The notes beneath the pieces were generated by a model. It saw only the letters and a program-made list of their open reading frames with translations. It ran no database searches and was not told the DNA's origin. From contig PWLT01000349.1 in the NCBI GenBank assembly GCA_003558415.1, positions 1 to 9,717 of the forward strand: DNA of 9,717 nucleotides, read 5' to 3'. The DNA is from Hyphomicrobiales bacterium (GTDB taxonomy: Bacteria > Pseudomonadota > Alphaproteobacteria > Rhodobacterales > Rhodobacteraceae). Each line of letters starts with the position of its first letter. Positions within the stretch are counted from its first letter, which is position 1. The translations under genes were made by a program, and so were the position numbers. Shown one piece after another: positions 7,505 through 9,717 of this stretch.

Positions 7505-7533
7505 CGCGGCGGCCGCCAAGTGTTGCCCGGGCG

Positions 7534-9717
7534 TCACTGACAGCTCGAATAGCCGCAGGCGCGGCAGGTCATGCAACCCTCGATCATCACCATCTCATAG
7601 GCGCCGCAGGCCGGGCAGGCCCGCCCGCGCGGCGCTTCGCCCACCACCATCGCCTCGGCACGCGGATCGGCCTTCAGCCCCAGCCCCTCGCCGTCGATGA
7701 AGCCGATCTCGATGAGGTGGCGCTCGATCACCCCGCCGATGGCGGCGAGAATCGAGGGGATGTAGCGCCCTTCCATCCACGCCCCGCCGCGCGGGTCGAA
7801 CACCGCCTTGAGTTCCTCGACCACGAAGGACACATCGCCCCCGCGCCGGAACACCGCCGAAATCATCCGCGTGAGCGCCACCGTCCAGGCGTAATGCTCC
7901 ATGTTCTTGGAATTGATGAAGATCTCGAAGGGCCGGCGGTGCCCGGCGATGACAATGTCATTGATGGTGATGTAGATGGCATGCTCCGACCCGGGCCATT
8001 TGAGCTTGTAGGTCACCCCGTCGAGTGTCTTGGGCCGGTCGAGTGGCTCGGAGATATAGACCACATCGGCGCCGGTATCGGCCTCGGGCGCGGCCTCGCG
8101 CGTCTCGGACACCGACAGGACCGAGCCCGTCACCTCGTTCGGCCGGTAGGTGGTGCATCCCTTGCAGCCGGATTCGTAGGCGGCGAGATAGACCTCCTTG
8201 AAATCCTCGAAGCCGATGGATTCGGGCACGTTGATGGTCTTGGAGATGCTCGAATCGACCCATTTCTGCGCCGCCGCCTGCATGCGCACATGGTCCATCG
8301 GCGCCAGCGTCTGCGCGTTGACGAAATGATCCGGCAGCGGCGCGTCGCCGAACTTGTCGCGCCACATCTGCACGGCGTAATCCACCACCTCCTCCTCGGT
8401 GCGCGAGCCGTCCTTGAGCAGCACCTTGCGGTTGTAGGAATAGGCAAAGACCGGCTCGATGCCCGAGCTGACATTCCCGGCATAAAGGCTGATAGTGCCG
8501 GTGGGCGCGACCGAGGTGAGAAGCGCATTGCGGATGCCGTGTTCGGACACAGCCGCGCGTACATCCGCATCCATCCGCTGCATCGTCCCCGAGGCGAGGA
8601 ACTTCTCGGCATCGAAAAGCGGGAAGGCGCCCTTTTCCTTCGCCAGATCGACCGAGGCCAGATAGGCGCTGCGTGCAAGCGCGTGCATCCATTCCTCGAC
8701 CTGCGCGGCAGCCTCAGTAGAGCCATAGCGCAGCCCCAGCATCAGCAGCGCATCCGCAAGCCCCGTCACCCCCAGCCCGATGCGCCGCTTGGCGTGCGCC
8801 TCGGCGGCCTGCGCCTCCAGCGGAAAGCGGCTGACATCAACGACATTGTCCATCATCCGCACCGCGATGCGCACCAGATCGTCGAGCGCCTCCGGGTCGA
8901 GCCGCGCGTCCTCCTCGAACGGGGACTCGACCAGCCGGGCGAAGTTGACCGAGCCCAGAAGGCAGGCGCCATAGGGTGGCAGGGGCTGCTCGCCGCAGGG
9001 GTTGGTGGCGCTGATCTCCTCGCAATAGGCGAGATTGTTCATCGCGTTCACGCGGTCGATGAAGATCACGCCGGGCTCGGCATAATCATAGGTGGCGCGC
9101 ATGATTCGGTTCCACAGATCCTGCGCCTTGACCGTGCGGTAGACCCTGCCCTCAAAACTCAGATCCCAGCTTCCCCCGGCCTTCACAGCCTCCATGAACG
9201 CGTCGGTAACCAGCACCGAGAGGTTGAACATGCGCAACCGCGCCGGATCCTGCTTGGCGGTGATGAAATCCTCGATATCGGGATGGTCGCAGCGCATCGT
9301 CGCCATCATCGCCCCGCGGCGCGAGCCCGCCGACATGATGGTGCGGCACATCGCATCCCACACATCCATGAAGGACAGCGGCCCTGAGGCATCGGCGCCC
9401 ACGCCCTTCACCTCGGCCCCGCGCGGGCGGATGGTGGAGAAATCATAACCGATGCCGCCGCCCTGCTGCATGGTCAGCGCGGCTTCCTTGAGCATCTCGA
9501 AAATGCCGCCCATGCTGTCGGGGATGGTGCCCATCACGAAGCAGTTGAACAGCGTCACGCTGCGCTCGGTACCCGCACCGGCCAGGATGCGCCCCGCGGG
9601 GAGGAAGCGAAACCCCTCCAGCGCCTCGAAGAACCGCCCCTCCCAACGGGCCGGGTCGGCCTCGACCGCGGCCAGCGCGCGCGCCACCCGGCGCCAGCTG
9701 TCCTCGACACTCGCGTC
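7534..9717 (-). CDS. nrdJ: Adenosylcobalamin-dependent (class II) ribonucleoside-diphosphate reductase, N-terminus cut by the window edge
   Basis: Reduces ribonucleotides to deoxyribonucleotides using a thiyl radical generated from coenzyme B12, independent of oxygen. The frame is open to 9717 (the edge residues read DASVEDSWRRVARAL), so the start lies outside; the GTG at 9687 is internal. 727 residues are visible. Numbered from the edge: LFNC (Cys59, first redox cysteine), MQQGGGIGYDFS (83-94), the active-site loop NPCGEQPLPPYGAC (239-252, with Asn239, thiyl Cys241, Glu243 and second redox Cys252), and the phosphate loop APTGTIS (404-410). A TSCPD-type domain spans about 565-665, and the tail is Cys-rich (CPAC at 701-704, then CMTCRACGYSSCQ), which probably serves re-reduction of the active site or metal binding. 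No PLP, iron or glycyl-radical partner gene is nearby, as expected for a one-subunit class II enzyme. It converges with tlpA and is a separate transcription unit. Confidence 0.95.
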   Translation of the reverse strand, partial: DASVEDSWRRVARALAAVEADPARWEGRFFEALEGFRFLPAGRILAGAGTERSVTLFNCFVMGTIPDSMGGIFEMLKEAALTMQQGGGIGYDFSTIRPRGAEVKGVGADASGPLSFMDVWDAMCRTIMSAGSRRGAMMATMRCDHPDIEDFITAKQDPARLRMFNLSVLVTDAFMEAVKAGGSWDLSFEGRVYRTVKAQDLWNRIMRATYDYAEPGVIFIDRVNAMNNLAYCEEISATNPCGEQPLPPYGACLLGSVNFARLVESPFEEDARLDPEALDDLVRIAVRMMDNVVDVSRFPLEAQAAEAHAKRRIGLGVTGLADALLMLGLRYGSTEAAAQVEEWMHALARSAYLASVDLAKEKGAFPLFDAEKFLASGTMQRMDADVRAAVSEHGIRNALLTSVAPTGTISLYAGNVSSGIEPVFAYSYNRKVLLKDGSRTEEEVVDYAVQMWRDKFGDAPLPDHFVNAQTLAPMDHVRMQAAAQKWVDSSISKTINVPESIGFEDFKEVYLAAYESGCKGCTTYRPNEVTGSVLSVSETREAAPEADTGADVVYISEPLDRPKTLDGVTYKLKWPGSEHAIYITINDIVIAGHRRPFEIFINSKNMEHYAWTVALTRMISAVFRRGGDVSFVVEELKAVFDPRGGAWMEGRYIPSILAAIGGVIERHLIEIGFIDGEGLGLKADPRAEAMVVGEAPRGRACPACGAYEMVMIEGCMTCRACGYSSCQ

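Noticed and set aside
7717..9387. 556-codon open frame on the plus strand opposite nrdJ
   Set aside because: Antisense shadow of a highly conserved enzyme, rich in His/Arg/Gly with no domain pattern.

Overview
The window is GC-rich, tightly packed chromosomal DNA of an alphaproteobacterium. Rhodobacterales (Rhodobacteraceae or roseobacter group) is the likeliest placement. The basis is protein character and the gene order tlpA / argH - small lipoprotein - DUF2834 protein - lysA - TIGR02302 (DUF4175) protein, which I associate with that order. The placement rests on recognition, not on a search. Nine genes can be supported, two of them cut by the window edges. No gap reaches 300 bases. I see no RNA gene, insertion sequence, CRISPR array, phage gene or attachment site.

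Layout. Bases 1-323 (+) hold the C-terminal end of a membrane methyltransferase-like protein. Bases 396-1091 (+) hold pyrF (pyrimidine synthesis). A convergent gap of about 75 bases follows. A leftward cluster then runs from 6880 down to 1168 on the minus strand: argH (last step of arginine synthesis), a 44-residue LptM-like lipoprotein whose ATG overlaps the argH stop, a 105-residue DUF2834 membrane protein, lysA (last step of lysine synthesis), and an 845-residue TIGR02302/DUF4175 membrane-anchored protein of unknown function. The spacings (4-base overlap, 1, 30 and 37 bases) point to one operon. Diverging from argH is tlpA (6879-7469, +), a secreted thioredoxin-like protein; the two start codons share bases in a single CATG. 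Beyond a 64-base convergent gap with a possible bidirectional hairpin lies nrdJ (7534-9717, -), an adenosylcobalamin-dependent class II ribonucleotide reductase cut at its N-terminus by the window edge.

The main anomaly is in lysA. The reading frame is otherwise full length and every family motif is intact, but codon 58 is TAG, two codons before the lysine expected to bind PLP (K60). The next downstream start codon (GTG at 4810) lies after that lysine, so neither the 57-residue fragment nor a restart product should be active. All nine genes whose ends are visible stop with TGA, so this is the only TAG in any coding frame here. The simplest readings are a very recent pseudogene (lysine auxotrophy) or a sequencing/assembly error. 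Amber suppression is a testable but less likely alternative. Apart from this the window looks like ordinary core-genome housekeeping DNA; I found no evidence of a novel defence, mobile or biosynthetic system.
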